NCBI GenBank assembly: GCA_963812775.1
Contig: CAWEWH010000003.1
Coordinates: 417,117-481,116 of the forward strand
Reading direction: 5' to 3'
Length of the DNA stretch: 64,000 nucleotides
DNA from: CAWEWH01 sp963812775
Lineage (GTDB): Bacteria; Pseudomonadota; Alphaproteobacteria; Rhizobiales; Beijerinckiaceae
Shown here: positions 29,390 to 38,054 of the stretch, in pieces
Position numbering within the stretch: the first letter of the stretch is position 1
Layout: the number at the start of each line of letters is the position of its first letter
Program-made: the position numbers and the translations under genes
The notes under the pieces: model-generated
Seen by the model: the letters and a program-made list of their open reading frames with translations, nothing else
Told to the model about the DNA's origin: nothing
Databases searched by the model: none

Positions 29390-30580
29390 ATGACCGATCT
29401 TGAGACATTCCGGAAAGAGACGCGCACCTGGCTCGAGGCCAATTGCCCGCCGGAGATGCGCCGCCCGTCCCCAGATCGTGAGAACGACACCTGCTGGGGC
29501 GGCCGCAAATGGAAGTTCCAGTCCGATGCACAGCGCGTGTGGCTGGAGCGCATGATGGCGCGCGGCTGGACGGTGCCGGAATGGCCGAAGGAATATGGCG
29601 GCGGCGGCCTCAGCCGCGACGAAGGCAAGATTCTTCGCGAGGAGATGGCAAAGCTCAGATGCCGCTCGCCCCTCGATAGTTTTGGCATCTGGATGCTCGG
29701 GCCGGCGCTGCTGCAATACGGTTCGGAGGCGCACAAGAAGCGCTTCCTTCCGGAAATCGCACGAGGCGAGATCCGCTGGTGCCAAGGCTACTCGGAGCCG
29801 AATGCCGGCTCCGACCTCGCCTCGCTGCAGACCCGCGCCGAGGACAAGGGCGACCACTTCCTGGTCAACGGCCAGAAGATCTGGACGTCGTATGCCGACA
29901 AGGCCGATTGGATTTTCTGCCTGGTGCGCACCGACCCCAAGGCCAAGAAGCACGAGGGCATCAGCTTCATCCTCTTCGATATGGAATCGCCCGGCGTCTC
30001 GACCAAACCGATCCCTCTCATCTCTGGCAGCTCGCCTTTCTGCGAGACCTTCTTCGACAACGTGAAGGTGCCGAAGGACCAGCTCGTGCACGAGCTCAAC
30101 AAGGGCTGGGACGTGGCGAAATACCTGCTGACCCACGAGCGCAACATGATCGGCGGCATGGGCGAGCGCGGCGGCGGCCGGCCGGTGCGCGAGCTCGCCG
30201 CCATGGCCGTCGGCCGCAATGACAGGGGCGAGCTCGACGACAATGTCCTGCGCGGCCAGATCGCAGCCTACGAGATCGACGAGATCGCTTTCAAGTGCGT
30301 CATGGAGCGGGCCGGCGATCTCGCCAAGGCCAAGCAAGTGCATCCCGCCTTTTCGTCGGCGCTCAAGTATTACGGCACCGAGCTCAACAAGCGCCGCGCC
30401 GAATTGACCATGAGCGGGCTGGGGTCCGACGGACTGGAATGGGAATCGCCACGCACACTGAAGGGAGCGGCGCCGCGCGCCTGGCTGCGCACCAAGGCCA
30501 ATTCCATAGAAGGCGGCACCAGCGAGGTGCAGCTCAACATCGTGGCCAAGCGTATCCTCGGCTTGCCCGGCGTCTCGTGA
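29390..30580 (+). CDS. Acyl-CoA dehydrogenase, catalytic-type subunit
   Basis: Acyl-CoA dehydrogenase, 396 residues, intact. N-terminal domain MTDLETFRKETRTWLEANCP, FAD-contact GYSEPNAGSDLASLQT and WTSYADKADW, and a C-terminal active-site segment NSIEGGTSEVQLNIVAKRIL with Glu in the catalytic position. This layout matches the large subunit of heteromeric dehydrogenases found in steroid and branched-acid catabolism. The next gene encodes a shorter dehydrogenase lacking the motif. Start ATG at 29390, 31 nt after the previous stop. Confidence 0.8.
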   Translation: MTDLETFRKETRTWLEANCPPEMRRPSPDRENDTCWGGRKWKFQSDAQRVWLERMMARGWTVPEWPKEYGGGGLSRDEGKILREEMAKLRCRSPLDSFGIWMLGPALLQYGSEAHKKRFLPEIARGEIRWCQGYSEPNAGSDLASLQTRAEDKGDHFLVNGQKIWTSYADKADWIFCLVRTDPKAKKHEGISFILFDMESPGVSTKPIPLISGSSPFCETFFDNVKVPKDQLVHELNKGWDVAKYLLTHERNMIGGMGERGGGRPVRELAAMAVGRNDRGELDDNVLRGQIAAYEIDEIAFKCVMERAGDLAKAKQVHPAFSSALKYYGTELNKRRAELTMSGLGSDGLEWESPRTLKGAAPRAWLRTKANSIEGGTSEVQLNIVAKRILGLPGVS

Positions 30581-30615
30581 CGGCGAGGTTCACGCCCGAT
30601 TTTCGTGGAGTAGAC

Positions 30616-31755
30616 ATGGCGCTGATCCTCACCGAAGAGCAGGGAATGCTGCGCGACAGCGCCAGGAGCTTTCTGGCCGAGAACGCGCCCCTCGCTCAGC
30701 TGCGCCAGCTGCGCGACAGCCGCGACGAATATGGCTACTCGCGCGAGGTGTGGAAGACGTTCGCCGAGATGGGCTTCACCGGCATCCTGGTGCCTGAGGC
30801 TTTCGGCGGCTCCGGCCTTGGTCATGTCGAGGCCGGCGTCGTCATGGAGGAGATCGGTCGTACGTTGACGCCGTCGCCCTTCTTCGCCACCGCCGTGCTG
30901 GCCGCCTCGGCACTGAGCCGCGCCGGGGCCGAAAGCCAGAAGCAGGAATTCCTGCCGAAGATCGTCGCCGGCAACCTCGTCGCCACGCTGGCGGTCGACG
31001 AGACCGCCAAGCATCGGCCGAAGAAAATTGCCCTCAAGGCGACCCGCTCGGGCAACGGCTTCACCCTCTCCGGCGGCAAGAGCTTTGTGGTCGACGGCCA
31101 CGTCGCCGGACTCGTCATCGTCGCGGCCCGCACCGCCGGCAGCCCTGGCGAGCCCGACGGGCTGACCCTGTTCCTCGTCGATCCGAAGGCCAAGGGGCTC
31201 ACCACCGAGCGCACCATTATGGTGGACAGCCACAACGCCGCCCGTCTCACCTTCGACAACGTCACGGTGACGTCCGATGCCGTGCTTGGCGAGGTCGACC
31301 AGGGCTGGCGCGTCCTGAACGGTCTCCTCAATATCGGCCGCGCCGCCGTCGCGTCGGAGCTGACGGGCGCCGGCGATGAAGCCTTCGGACGCACCGTCGC
31401 CTACCTCAAGGACCGCAAGCAGTTCGGTCGCGCCATCGGCGAGTTCCAGGCACTGCAGCATCGCGCCGCCCATCTCTACACTGAGATCGAGATCACCCGC
31501 GCCATCGTGCTCAAGGCGTTGCAGACGCTCGACACGGATTTCGACAATGCCGACACGATCGTGGCGGCCGCCAAGGCGCGGGCCGGCACCACCGCCACCT
31601 TGGCGGCCCAGGAAGCCGTCCAGATGCATGGCGGCATCGGCATGACGGACGAGTTCGACATCGGTTTCTTCCTCAAGCGCGTGCGCGTCGGCCAGGAGCT
31701 GTTCGGCGACAGCAACTACCACGCCGATCAGCTGGCCCGGCTGCGATCCTATTGA
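30616..31755 (+). CDS. Acyl-CoA dehydrogenase without the usual catalytic glutamate motif
   Basis: Acyl-CoA dehydrogenase family protein, 379 residues, starting MALILTEEQGMLRDSARSFL. The fold signatures are present (FTGILVPEAFGGSGLG, VQMHGGIGMTDEFDIGFFLK). The C-terminus reads LFGDSNYHADQLARLRSY and has no EGT/EGGT active-site segment. Such proteins pair with a catalytic subunit to form alpha2beta2 dehydrogenases, as shown for mycobacterial ChsE-type enzymes. The preceding gene, 35 nt away, would be the partner. Its stop overlaps the alternative TTG start of the synthetase gene. Confidence 0.78.
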   Translation: MALILTEEQGMLRDSARSFLAENAPLAQLRQLRDSRDEYGYSREVWKTFAEMGFTGILVPEAFGGSGLGHVEAGVVMEEIGRTLTPSPFFATAVLAASALSRAGAESQKQEFLPKIVAGNLVATLAVDETAKHRPKKIALKATRSGNGFTLSGGKSFVVDGHVAGLVIVAARTAGSPGEPDGLTLFLVDPKAKGLTTERTIMVDSHNAARLTFDNVTVTSDAVLGEVDQGWRVLNGLLNIGRAAVASELTGAGDEAFGRTVAYLKDRKQFGRAIGEFQALQHRAAHLYTEIEITRAIVLKALQTLDTDFDNADTIVAAAKARAGTTATLAAQEAVQMHGGIGMTDEFDIGFFLKRVRVGQELFGDSNYHADQLARLRSY

Positions 31756-31763
31756 CCGCCGCC

Positions 31764-33506
31764 ATGACGCCCGGCGGCGCCGCGTCCCCGAAACCCTGGC
31801 CGGCGATGTCGCTTGCGCAAGCGCACGCCATGCTGACCGCCCCCGGCTCGCCCTTCGAGATGACCGACGCGGTCATTGGCGGCATCACGACGCGCGTGTG
31901 GAAGAATCCGCCGCACACGTTTCGCGACACGTTCGTGACCGGCCGCGGTTTCGGCGACAGGATTTTCCTCGTCTATGAGGACGAGCGCGTCAGCTTCGAG
32001 GCCTTCGCGCGCGCCTCCCTTGCGATCGCCCACGCCCTCATGGCCGACGGCGTTCGCAAGGGCGATCGCGTCGCCGTGCTCATGCGCAACCTGCCGGAAT
32101 GGCCGGTGGCCTTCTTCGGCGCGCTGCTCGCCGGTGCCATCGCCACGCCCCTCAACGCCTGGTGGACCGGGCATGAGCTGGAATACGGCCTCGTCGATTC
32201 CGGCACCAAGGTCCTGATCGTCGATGCTGAGCGCTTCGAGCGCATCAAGGAGCACCTGCCGAACTGCCCTGCCCTGGAGCGCGTCCTGGTTGCGCGCGCC
32301 ACCGAGGAGAGCGCCGATCGGCGCGTGCGGCCGCTGGAGGAGACGATCGGTTCGGCCGCAGATTGGGCCAGGCTGCCCGACCGCTCCTTGCCGGCCATCG
32401 AGATCGGGGCCGAGGACGACGCCACGATCTTCTACACCTCGGGAACCACCGGAAAGCCCAAGGGCGCGTTCGGCACGCACCGCAATGGCACCTGCAATGT
32501 CCACGCCGCCATCTTCGCGGGGGCGCGCGCCTTTCTGCGGCGCGGCGAGCCGATCCCGGCGCCGGACCCGAACGCGCCGCAGAAAAGCGCGCTGCTCTCG
32601 GTGCCGTTCTTCCATGTCACCGGCTGTCTCGCCATTCTCGTCCCGACTCTTCATACGGGCGGCAAGCTCGTCACCATGCGGCGCTGGGATGCCGAGGCCG
32701 GCATGCGCCTGATCGAGCGGGAGCGGGTCACCGCGGCGGGCGGCGTCCCGACCATCGCCTGGCAGCTCCTCGAGCATCCGGCGCGCGCGAAGTACGATCT
32801 GTCGTCGCTCGAATCAGTCGCCTATGGCGGCGCGCCGGGCTCGCCCGAACTCGTGCGGCGCATCAAGGAAACCTGGCCCAAATCGGCGGCTGGCATCGGC
32901 TGGGGCATGACCGAGACGTCGTCAACCTTCACGGGCCATGGCAGCGAGGACTACGAGCACCGTCCCGACAGTTCCGGCCCGGCCATTCCCGTTTGCGACA
33001 TGAAGGTGGTCGATCCGTTCGGCAAGGAGTTGCCGCCGGGCGAGGTCGGTGAGCTCATGGGCAAGGGACCCAATGTGGTGCGCGGCTACTGGAACAAGCC
33101 CGAGGCCACGGCGCAAACATTCGTCGACGGCTGGGTGCGCACCGGCGACCTCGCCAAGATCGACGCGGAGGGTTTTCTGTTCATCGTCGACCGCGCCAAG
33201 GACATGCTGATCCGCGGCGGCGAGAACATCTACTGCATCGAGGTCGAGGACGCGCTCTACGAGCACCCGGCCGTGATGGACGCCGCCGTCGTCGGCATCC
33301 CGAACAAGATCCTTGGCGAGGAGCCGGGCGCGGTGGTGACGCTCAAGCCAGGCGCCAGCGCCAGCGAGGACGAGATCAAGGCTTTCGTGGCCGCGCGGCT
33401 CGCTGCCTTCAAGGTGCCGGTCATCGTGAAGTTCTGGCACGAGCCGTTGCCGCGCAACCCCAACGGCAAGATCCTCAAGCAGGAGCTGAAGCGGCTGTTC
33501 GCCTGA
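31764..33506 (+). CDS. AMP-forming acyl-CoA synthetase
   Basis: Adenylate-forming ligase, 580 residues, activating a carboxylic acid to its CoA thioester. P-loop FYTSGTTGKPKG, GWGMTETSSTF (motif A5), WVRTGDLAKID, DRAKDMLIRGGENIY and the catalytic lysine in NPNGKILKQELKRL. I prefer the ATG at 31764; a TTG at 31752 overlapping the previous stop (TTGA) would add four residues. Substrate class is unknown, but the paired dehydrogenase genes suggest a bulky or branched acid. Its 3' end overlaps the convergent dsbB gene by 32 nt. Confidence 0.82.
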   Translation: MTPGGAASPKPWPAMSLAQAHAMLTAPGSPFEMTDAVIGGITTRVWKNPPHTFRDTFVTGRGFGDRIFLVYEDERVSFEAFARASLAIAHALMADGVRKGDRVAVLMRNLPEWPVAFFGALLAGAIATPLNAWWTGHELEYGLVDSGTKVLIVDAERFERIKEHLPNCPALERVLVARATEESADRRVRPLEETIGSAADWARLPDRSLPAIEIGAEDDATIFYTSGTTGKPKGAFGTHRNGTCNVHAAIFAGARAFLRRGEPIPAPDPNAPQKSALLSVPFFHVTGCLAILVPTLHTGGKLVTMRRWDAEAGMRLIERERVTAAGGVPTIAWQLLEHPARAKYDLSSLESVAYGGAPGSPELVRRIKETWPKSAAGIGWGMTETSSTFTGHGSEDYEHRPDSSGPAIPVCDMKVVDPFGKELPPGEVGELMGKGPNVVRGYWNKPEATAQTFVDGWVRTGDLAKIDAEGFLFIVDRAKDMLIRGGENIYCIEVEDALYEHPAVMDAAVVGIPNKILGEEPGAVVTLKPGASASEDEIKAFVAARLAAFKVPVIVKFWHEPLPRNPNGKILKQELKRLFA

Positions 33507-34008
33507 AGGCGCGGGTTGCCGACATCGCGGCCACCGCCGCAAGGACGAGCGAGATGAGCGCGTTCCAACCGGCGAGTGAGATGCCGAACAGCCGCCAGGC
33601 GGCGTCGGTGCAGCTGACGACGCGCACCTGGTTGAGGCGTTTGAGGAAGTCATCCATCGAGCCGCTCGGGCTGCCGGCTGCCGCGCAGCTCTCGGGCCCT
33701 GGCCAGAAATGCCACTCGACCCCGGCGTGGTAGATGCCGAGCCCGGCGCTCACCAGGAAAATGAGGGCGAGCAGCACGAAGCCGATGGCCGCCAGCCTGC
33801 CGCCGGTCCGCAGATACGCGGCAAGCGCGGTGGCGCCCGCCACCGGCATGCCCACGTAGTAGGGAATGCGCTGATCGAGGCAGAGCGGACACGGCAGGTA
33901 GCCGAGCACATGCTCGAAGAACAGCGCCCCGGCGATGGTCGCGGCCGCGATGACGAGCACGGCCAGCGCGGCGCGGCGCGGATCGTCGATGAGGGAGCTT
34001 GCCGGCAT
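33475..34008 (-). CDS. dsbB: Disulfide bond formation protein DsbB
   Basis: Inner-membrane quinone-linked oxidase that recharges DsbA, 177 residues, with four hydrophobic segments. The first redox pair is CPLC in LGYLPCPLCLDQRIPYY (near residue 40). The second pair is the Cys in GPESCAAAG and in VRVVSCTDA, on the second periplasmic loop. The last 32 nt overlap the antisense end of the acyl-CoA synthetase gene. It lies 7 nt downstream of the YqaA/DedA gene, an arrangement common in Rhizobiales. Confidence 0.85.
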   Translation of the reverse strand: MPASSLIDDPRRAALAVLVIAAATIAGALFFEHVLGYLPCPLCLDQRIPYYVGMPVAGATALAAYLRTGGRLAAIGFVLLALIFLVSAGLGIYHAGVEWHFWPGPESCAAAGSPSGSMDDFLKRLNQVRVVSCTDAAWRLFGISLAGWNALISLVLAAVAAMSATRAFRRTAASAPA

Positions 34009-34015
34009 GTGCGCC

Positions 34016-34600
34016 TCAGAACGCGTATTTGGCGATGGCGAAGCCGCCGACGACGCCGACCACGACGAGCGTCATGACGAGGCCGAAGTGCCGGTCGAGG
34101 AGCCGGCGGATGGGGTCGCCGAAGACGTTGAGGATCCCCGCCACGATGGCAAAGCGCGCGCCCCGCGTAATCACCGAGAGGACCGTGAACCAGACAAGAT
34201 CATAGCCGGCAAAACCCGACGTAATCGTGACCAGCTTGTAGGGGATGGGGGTGAGGCCCTTGATCAGGATCACCCAATGCCCGTGTTCCTGATAGAGGGC
34301 ACGGAACTCCTCAGCCTGCTGTTGTCCCCCACCGAGCCAGTGGATCAACCAAAGGCCCACGGGATCGTAGAGCAGGGCCCCGATGGCGTAGCCGAAGAGG
34401 CCGCCGACCACCGAGGCAATGGTGCAAACGACGACGTAGAACCAGGCTCGTTTGGGGCGCGCCAGCACCATGGGGATCAGCAGGACGTCGGGCGGGATCG
34501 GGAAGAACGAGCTCTCCGCAAACGAGACGGCGGCCAGCGCCCAGGCGGCGCGCGGACTCGCCGCAAGCGCCAGGGTCCAGTCGTAGAGGCGTCGGAACAT
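34016..34600 (-). CDS. YqaA/DedA-family (SNARE-associated type) membrane protein
   Basis: Membrane protein of 194 residues with several hydrophobic segments. The DedA/YqaA pattern is seen in VSFAESSFFPIPPDVLLIPM, with the conserved Glu and prolines, and in ILIKGLTPIPYKLVTITSGF. DedA proteins act in undecaprenyl phosphate or phospholipid flipping; the role of this branch is not fixed. I start at the ATG at 34600 (MFRRLYDWTLALAA); the 31 residues upstream in the same frame look non-coding. Co-transcribed with dsbB. Confidence 0.78.
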   Translation of the reverse strand: MFRRLYDWTLALAASPRAAWALAAVSFAESSFFPIPPDVLLIPMVLARPKRAWFYVVVCTIASVVGGLFGYAIGALLYDPVGLWLIHWLGGGQQQAEEFRALYQEHGHWVILIKGLTPIPYKLVTITSGFAGYDLVWFTVLSVITRGARFAIVAGILNVFGDPIRRLLDRHFGLVMTLVVVGVVGGFAIAKYAF

Positions 34601-34788
34601 CGGCTGTCGATATCGGCGCGCCTCTGCATTGTCCAGCGCACGGACGTGGGAGCCATGGCCGCCACCACCCGACAGGATGCTGGGCAGAATCAAAATCTTG
34701 GGTGGTGTGAGCGGTGACGCGCCGATGCATCCGCGCCTCCCGCCGGCGCGTTGACCCTCGCGTTTCGCCCGCTATAGTCCGCCGCCTT
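34601..34788. other. Divergent spacer between YqaA gene and tRNA-Leu
   Basis: 188 bases holding the promoters of the minus-strand yqaA-dsbB unit and the plus-strand tRNA. A TATAGT hexamer at 34773-34778, about 10 nt before the tRNA, is a plausible -10 element. No gene was seen. Confidence 0.35.
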
Positions 34789-34874
34789 GCCCCTGTGGCG
34801 GAATTGGTAGACGCGCTCGACTCAAAATCGAGTTCCGCAAGGAGTGCTGGTTCGAACTCCGGCCAGGGGCACCA
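34789..34874 (+). tRNA. tRNA-Leu (anticodon CAA)
   Basis: An 86-nt type II tRNA with long variable arm. The acceptor arms GCCCCTG (34789-34795) and CAGGGGC (34864-34870) pair fully, followed by A and an encoded CCA. The D-arm has GGTAGACGCG, and the anticodon stem CTCGA/TCGAG encloses loop CTCAAAA, giving anticodon CAA (codon UUG). The T-arm includes GGTTCGAACTCC. Confidence 0.95.
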
Positions 34875-35079
34875 CACAGTTCTCGAAATCCCAGCAACCC
34901 TTCTGCGATGATCACGCGGATCTCGTTGCTACCGAGATCGAGGCCGCGTGCGGCCGTGCCCGAGCGCGATGGCGATCTCTCCGATCAGCACGTGTCGCGC
35001 CGCACGGCGGAACCGGTTCGAAAGGCGCACAAGGGGCCATCAGCGACGGCAACCCGCCCCGCTTAACCGGAGACTTCCC
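34875..35079. other. Spacer between tRNA-Leu and the Tyr-rich peptide gene
   Basis: 205 bases. I see no conserved gene. It has short inverted repeats (GCCGCGTGCGGC around 34948) and GGAGAC just before the peptide start, which serves as ribosome-binding site. No clear T-tract terminator follows the tRNA. Confidence 0.35.
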
Positions 35080-35292
35080 GTGAAGACCATCATCCTCGCT
35101 CTCGCCACCGTTGCCGCGCTCGCCACCTCGGCTCAGGCCGGTGGCTACGGCCACAGCTACGGCCACAGCTACGGCTACAACAGCTACGGCTACAACAGCT
35201 ACTCGTACAACTACTACCGTCCGACCTACCGCACCTACTACACGTACGAGTACACGCCGTCTTACAGCTACGGCTACAGCTCCGGCTACTAA
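35080..35292 (+). CDS. Small secreted Tyr/Gly/Ser-rich protein
   Basis: Seventy-residue protein from the GTG at 35080. Residues 1-20 are a clean signal peptide (MKTIILALATVAALATSAQA). The mature part is 50 residues, 19 of them Tyr, with tandem units GHSY-GHSY and GYNSY-GYNSY followed by TYR/TYEY segments. It has no Cys and few charged residues. I do not recognise a family. The composition resembles low-complexity surface or aggregation-prone peptides and spore-coat-like Tyr-rich proteins, but function is open. A GGAGAC ribosome-binding site precedes it and a terminator follows it, so it seems to be a stand-alone gene. Confidence 0.7.
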   Translation: MKTIILALATVAALATSAQAGGYGHSYGHSYGYNSYGYNSYSYNYYRPTYRTYYTYEYTPSYSYGYSSGY

Positions 35293-35600
35293 GCCGACCG
35301 GGTATCAGTCTCTGATTTCGGCCGCCCCCTGGGCGGCCGATTTCGTTTGGCAGGAGGGCGGCGCGCGACGCCCGGAGCCCCCATAACGGCTCGCTCACCC
35401 GGCTACCGCTAACCTGTTGATCTTTCATAGCCCCTGGCGCACCGCTCGGGACACGATCCGGATCCGGCACGATTCTCACGAATTTTTTCACTCGCGGGAC
35501 CAGAGGAGTGCAAAACTGCCGCTTCAAAAAGCGGCGGGATTGCGCCAAATCATAGGTGAGGGAGTTAGGCGTTCGTCAGGCTGTCACCCTAGGGCAAGGT
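35293..35600. other. Spacer with terminator and second hairpin
   Basis: 308 bases between the Tyr-rich peptide and the unknown membrane protein. Apart from the terminator at 35319-35339, it contains a second inverted repeat, GCCGCTT-CAAA-AAGCGGC (35518-35535). That repeat could be a 5' untranslated-region hairpin of the following gene. An A/T-rich patch at 35480-35490 may mark its promoter. No further coding frame is convincing. Confidence 0.45.
35319..35339 (+). terminator. Intrinsic terminator after the Tyr-rich peptide gene
   Basis: Perfect 9-bp GC-rich stem CGGCCGCCC / GGGCGGCCG with loop CCT, followed by the T-rich ATTTCGTTT. It lies 27 nt after the stop codon. Confidence 0.75.
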
Positions 35601-36647
35601 GTGACCGGGTCTGTCGAGGAGGCTGACATCGACCAGAGGCCAGCACATCCGAAGCTGCGCAGCAGCGGGCTCGGCGGCTTGCAGCTATGGGCGCGCAAGC
35701 GCGGGCCGTGGCCGGCGCTGGCGCTCGTGGCGCTGGCGCTCAGCGTCGTGCTTACCGCGAGCCTCGGCTATGAGGGGCGGCCGGACGAAACCCCCGGCGT
35801 CCTGGCCGCCGCCTGCGCCGCCGGCCTCTTTGCGGCTTTGGCGCTCTTCCTCAGTCTGAGAAGCGACCGGTTGCGTGTCGTCTATGTGGGCGCAACGTGG
35901 GTCGGCGTCGTGGGTCTGACGCTCCTCGCCAACGCACCCAAGATCAGCGCCGCGCTGGAGGCCAGGCAGGCGCAGAGCCTGCTCCTCAATGCCCGCAATC
36001 CGCAGGACATCGAGGCGGTCGCCGTCGACAACCCGGCGAACCGCGCGGTGCAGACCTACAATGCCCTGTTTCACGCCATGTCGGCCACCGCCGAGGGAAT
36101 CGCCAAGGTGCAGGCGGAGATCGAGCCGCCGCTCGTGAAGCAAGCGCTGGGTCCAAAATATGACATCACCACGATCGCCACCTCGCCGCCGGCGCTGCAG
36201 CAACTGCGCAGCGCCTTCCAAACAGCCCTCCAGAACAACCGGGCTGCCGATCAGAAGCTCGATCAGATCTTCGCCGAGGAGCGGGCAGCGCTCGAAGCGA
36301 GCGCCAGGACGCTCGGGTCCGCCGAAGTGGCGGTCCGCAACCTGTCGGCAGCGCTGGCGGCCATGCGCGAGCCGGAAAGCGACCTGTTGCGGCGCGTGGG
36401 CCGGGCGCGCGGCGACCGCTACGGCGCCTTCAACGCCGCCATCGACACGCTGATCATCCACCAGAGCGCAGTCCGGGTCACCGGCGGCCAGCTGATCTTC
36501 CAAAGTCGCGAGGCGGTGACGTCGTGGAACGTGGCCAAGCGCAATCTTTCGGCGGCCGAGGAAAACATGAAGCGGCTCGAGGCCGAGTGGCTCGAAATGG
36601 ACAAGTCCCGGGTCGGCGCGTTGGAGAAGGTTCTGGCGCGACGATGA
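35601..36647 (+). CDS. Unknown membrane protein with helical C-terminal domain
   Basis: Protein of 348 residues from the GTG at 35601 (AGGGCA upstream). Three hydrophobic segments lie near residues 36-56 (ALALVALALSVVLTASLGY), 69-88 (LAAACAAGLFAALALFLSL) and 95-115 (VVYVGATWVGVVGLTLLA). The remaining 230 residues are predicted mainly helical with heptad-like runs (ERAALEASARTLGSAEVAV, AAEENMKRLEAEWLEMDK). I recognise no enzyme motif. The layout could fit a stress or envelope protein with a coiled-coil domain on one side of the membrane. Convergent with the P450 gene, 9 nt away. Confidence 0.6.
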   Translation: MTGSVEEADIDQRPAHPKLRSSGLGGLQLWARKRGPWPALALVALALSVVLTASLGYEGRPDETPGVLAAACAAGLFAALALFLSLRSDRLRVVYVGATWVGVVGLTLLANAPKISAALEARQAQSLLLNARNPQDIEAVAVDNPANRAVQTYNALFHAMSATAEGIAKVQAEIEPPLVKQALGPKYDITTIATSPPALQQLRSAFQTALQNNRAADQKLDQIFAEERAALEASARTLGSAEVAVRNLSAALAAMREPESDLLRRVGRARGDRYGAFNAAIDTLIIHQSAVRVTGGQLIFQSREAVTSWNVAKRNLSAAEENMKRLEAEWLEMDKSRVGALEKVLARR

Positions 36648-36656
36648 GCTGCCGCG

Positions 36657-37865
36657 TCAGCTCCTCGGCACCAGTTCTACCGGCAGACTGGCCAGCGCCC
36701 TCAGCGTGTTGTTGAGCTTGCGCTGCGGCGTTCCGGCAGGCTCGATCCGCGCCACCCGCTTGGCCAGCGCCTCGAAGATCACTTCCGCTTCCAGGCGGGC
36801 GACGAATTGCCCGACACAGACGTGAATGCCGGTCCCGAAGGCGACGTGACCGATGGGCCGGCGCCTGATGTCGAAGCGCTCGGCGTCGGGCCATTTGCGT
36901 GGGTCGCGATTGGCACCACCCAGGAAGAGCAGGACCTTCGCGTCCGCCGGTATGGTGACGCCGGCCACAACGGCGTCGCGGGCGGCGGTGCGGAAGAACG
37001 TCTGGACCGGCGACTCGAAGCGCAGAATCTCGTCGAAGGCCGGCCGGTTCAGCGACGGCTCGCGGCAGAGCAGTTCCCACTGATCGGGATTGTTGGCGAA
37101 GGCGTAGATGCCGTTGCCGATCGCCGTTACCGTCGTGTCGAAGCCGGCGGTCAAGAGCGAGCGCACCAGCGCGCCCGCCTCCTCGGGCGCAATCTCACCG
37201 GCATCGGCGGCCGCGAAAATGTCGGCCGCAAGCCCTTCCGGCGCGAGCCTGTCGCGGTTCGATTGCGCCATGATCCAATCCACCACCGGCGCACCGTTGG
37301 TGGTGGACTTGAGAAACAGCTCGTTGCGCGGACCGAATGAGTTGAAGATCATGTTGCCGTAGGGCAGCAGGTTCTCGCGGCCCTCACGGCTGAGGCCGAT
37401 GGCATCCGGCAGCACCAAGAGCGGGAAGGCTTCGGCGAGATCGGCGACCGCATCGATCCGCCGGCGCTGAACGAGGCGCTCCGCCAGCGCTTCCGCTTCT
37501 CGCGCGAACGCTTCGCGCAGGCGCCTTATGGCTGCCGCCGACACGGCGCGGTTGAGCACCGCGCGGCGGCGGTCGTGAAGGGGCGGATCGGTCTCGAGAA
37601 TGGGCGAAGGCGGGCGCCACACGGCGGTCTTGCGCAAATCGTCGACGCCGACGCCGGCGCTCGAGATGAAGGTCTGCCAGTCGGCCAGGGTCGCCTGAAC
37701 CTCTGCGTGCCGCGCCATTGCGTAGGTGGCGTGGCGGGGCAGATAGACGACGGCGCCAGCCTCGCGGATGCGCGTGTGAAACGGGTAGGGATCGCCGAGG
37801 AACTCGTCCGAATAGGGATCGAGATCGAGGCTCGGGCAGCCGATCCCGTCGACCGTTGCTGACAT
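36657..37865 (-). CDS. Cytochrome P450
   Basis: Soluble bacterial P450, 402 residues. The heme-binding motif is FGTGIHVCVGQF, with the Cys ligand near residue 348. The I-helix oxygen-activation motif is LTAGFDTTVTA and the K-helix ExxR lies in DEILRFESP. The N-terminal region (YPFHTRIREAGAVVYLPRHA) resembles the CYP199-type para-substituted benzoate demethylases, but I cannot fix the family. Start is the ATG at 37865; the frame extends upstream to 37907 without homology. No ferredoxin or ferredoxin reductase gene is nearby, so electron partners must be encoded elsewhere. Confidence 0.85.
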   Translation of the reverse strand: MSATVDGIGCPSLDLDPYSDEFLGDPYPFHTRIREAGAVVYLPRHATYAMARHAEVQATLADWQTFISSAGVGVDDLRKTAVWRPPSPILETDPPLHDRRRAVLNRAVSAAAIRRLREAFAREAEALAERLVQRRRIDAVADLAEAFPLLVLPDAIGLSREGRENLLPYGNMIFNSFGPRNELFLKSTTNGAPVVDWIMAQSNRDRLAPEGLAADIFAAADAGEIAPEEAGALVRSLLTAGFDTTVTAIGNGIYAFANNPDQWELLCREPSLNRPAFDEILRFESPVQTFFRTAARDAVVAGVTIPADAKVLLFLGGANRDPRKWPDAERFDIRRRPIGHVAFGTGIHVCVGQFVARLEAEVIFEALAKRVARIEPAGTPQRKLNNTLRALASLPVELVPRS

Positions 37866-38054
37866 GCCGGCTCTTCCTCTTGCGCCGTTGGCGCGACATC
37901 GCGTCAAACGATACGAAACGTCCGGCCAGCGGGAAAGGGCAAGAACGCAGGGCGGCCGCGCCTTGGCGGCCCTGTCGCAACGCGTTAGGACTCACGGCCC
38001 GCCGCCGCCTTGACACGCGGCTCCCTCGACCGTTGCCCAAGGAGATGCAAGGCG

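Noticed and set aside
30370..31722. Minus-strand frame of 450 codons opposite the acyl-CoA dehydrogenase
   Set aside because: Complement of a well-supported dehydrogenase; composition is His/Asp/Val-rich as expected for antisense in high-GC DNA.
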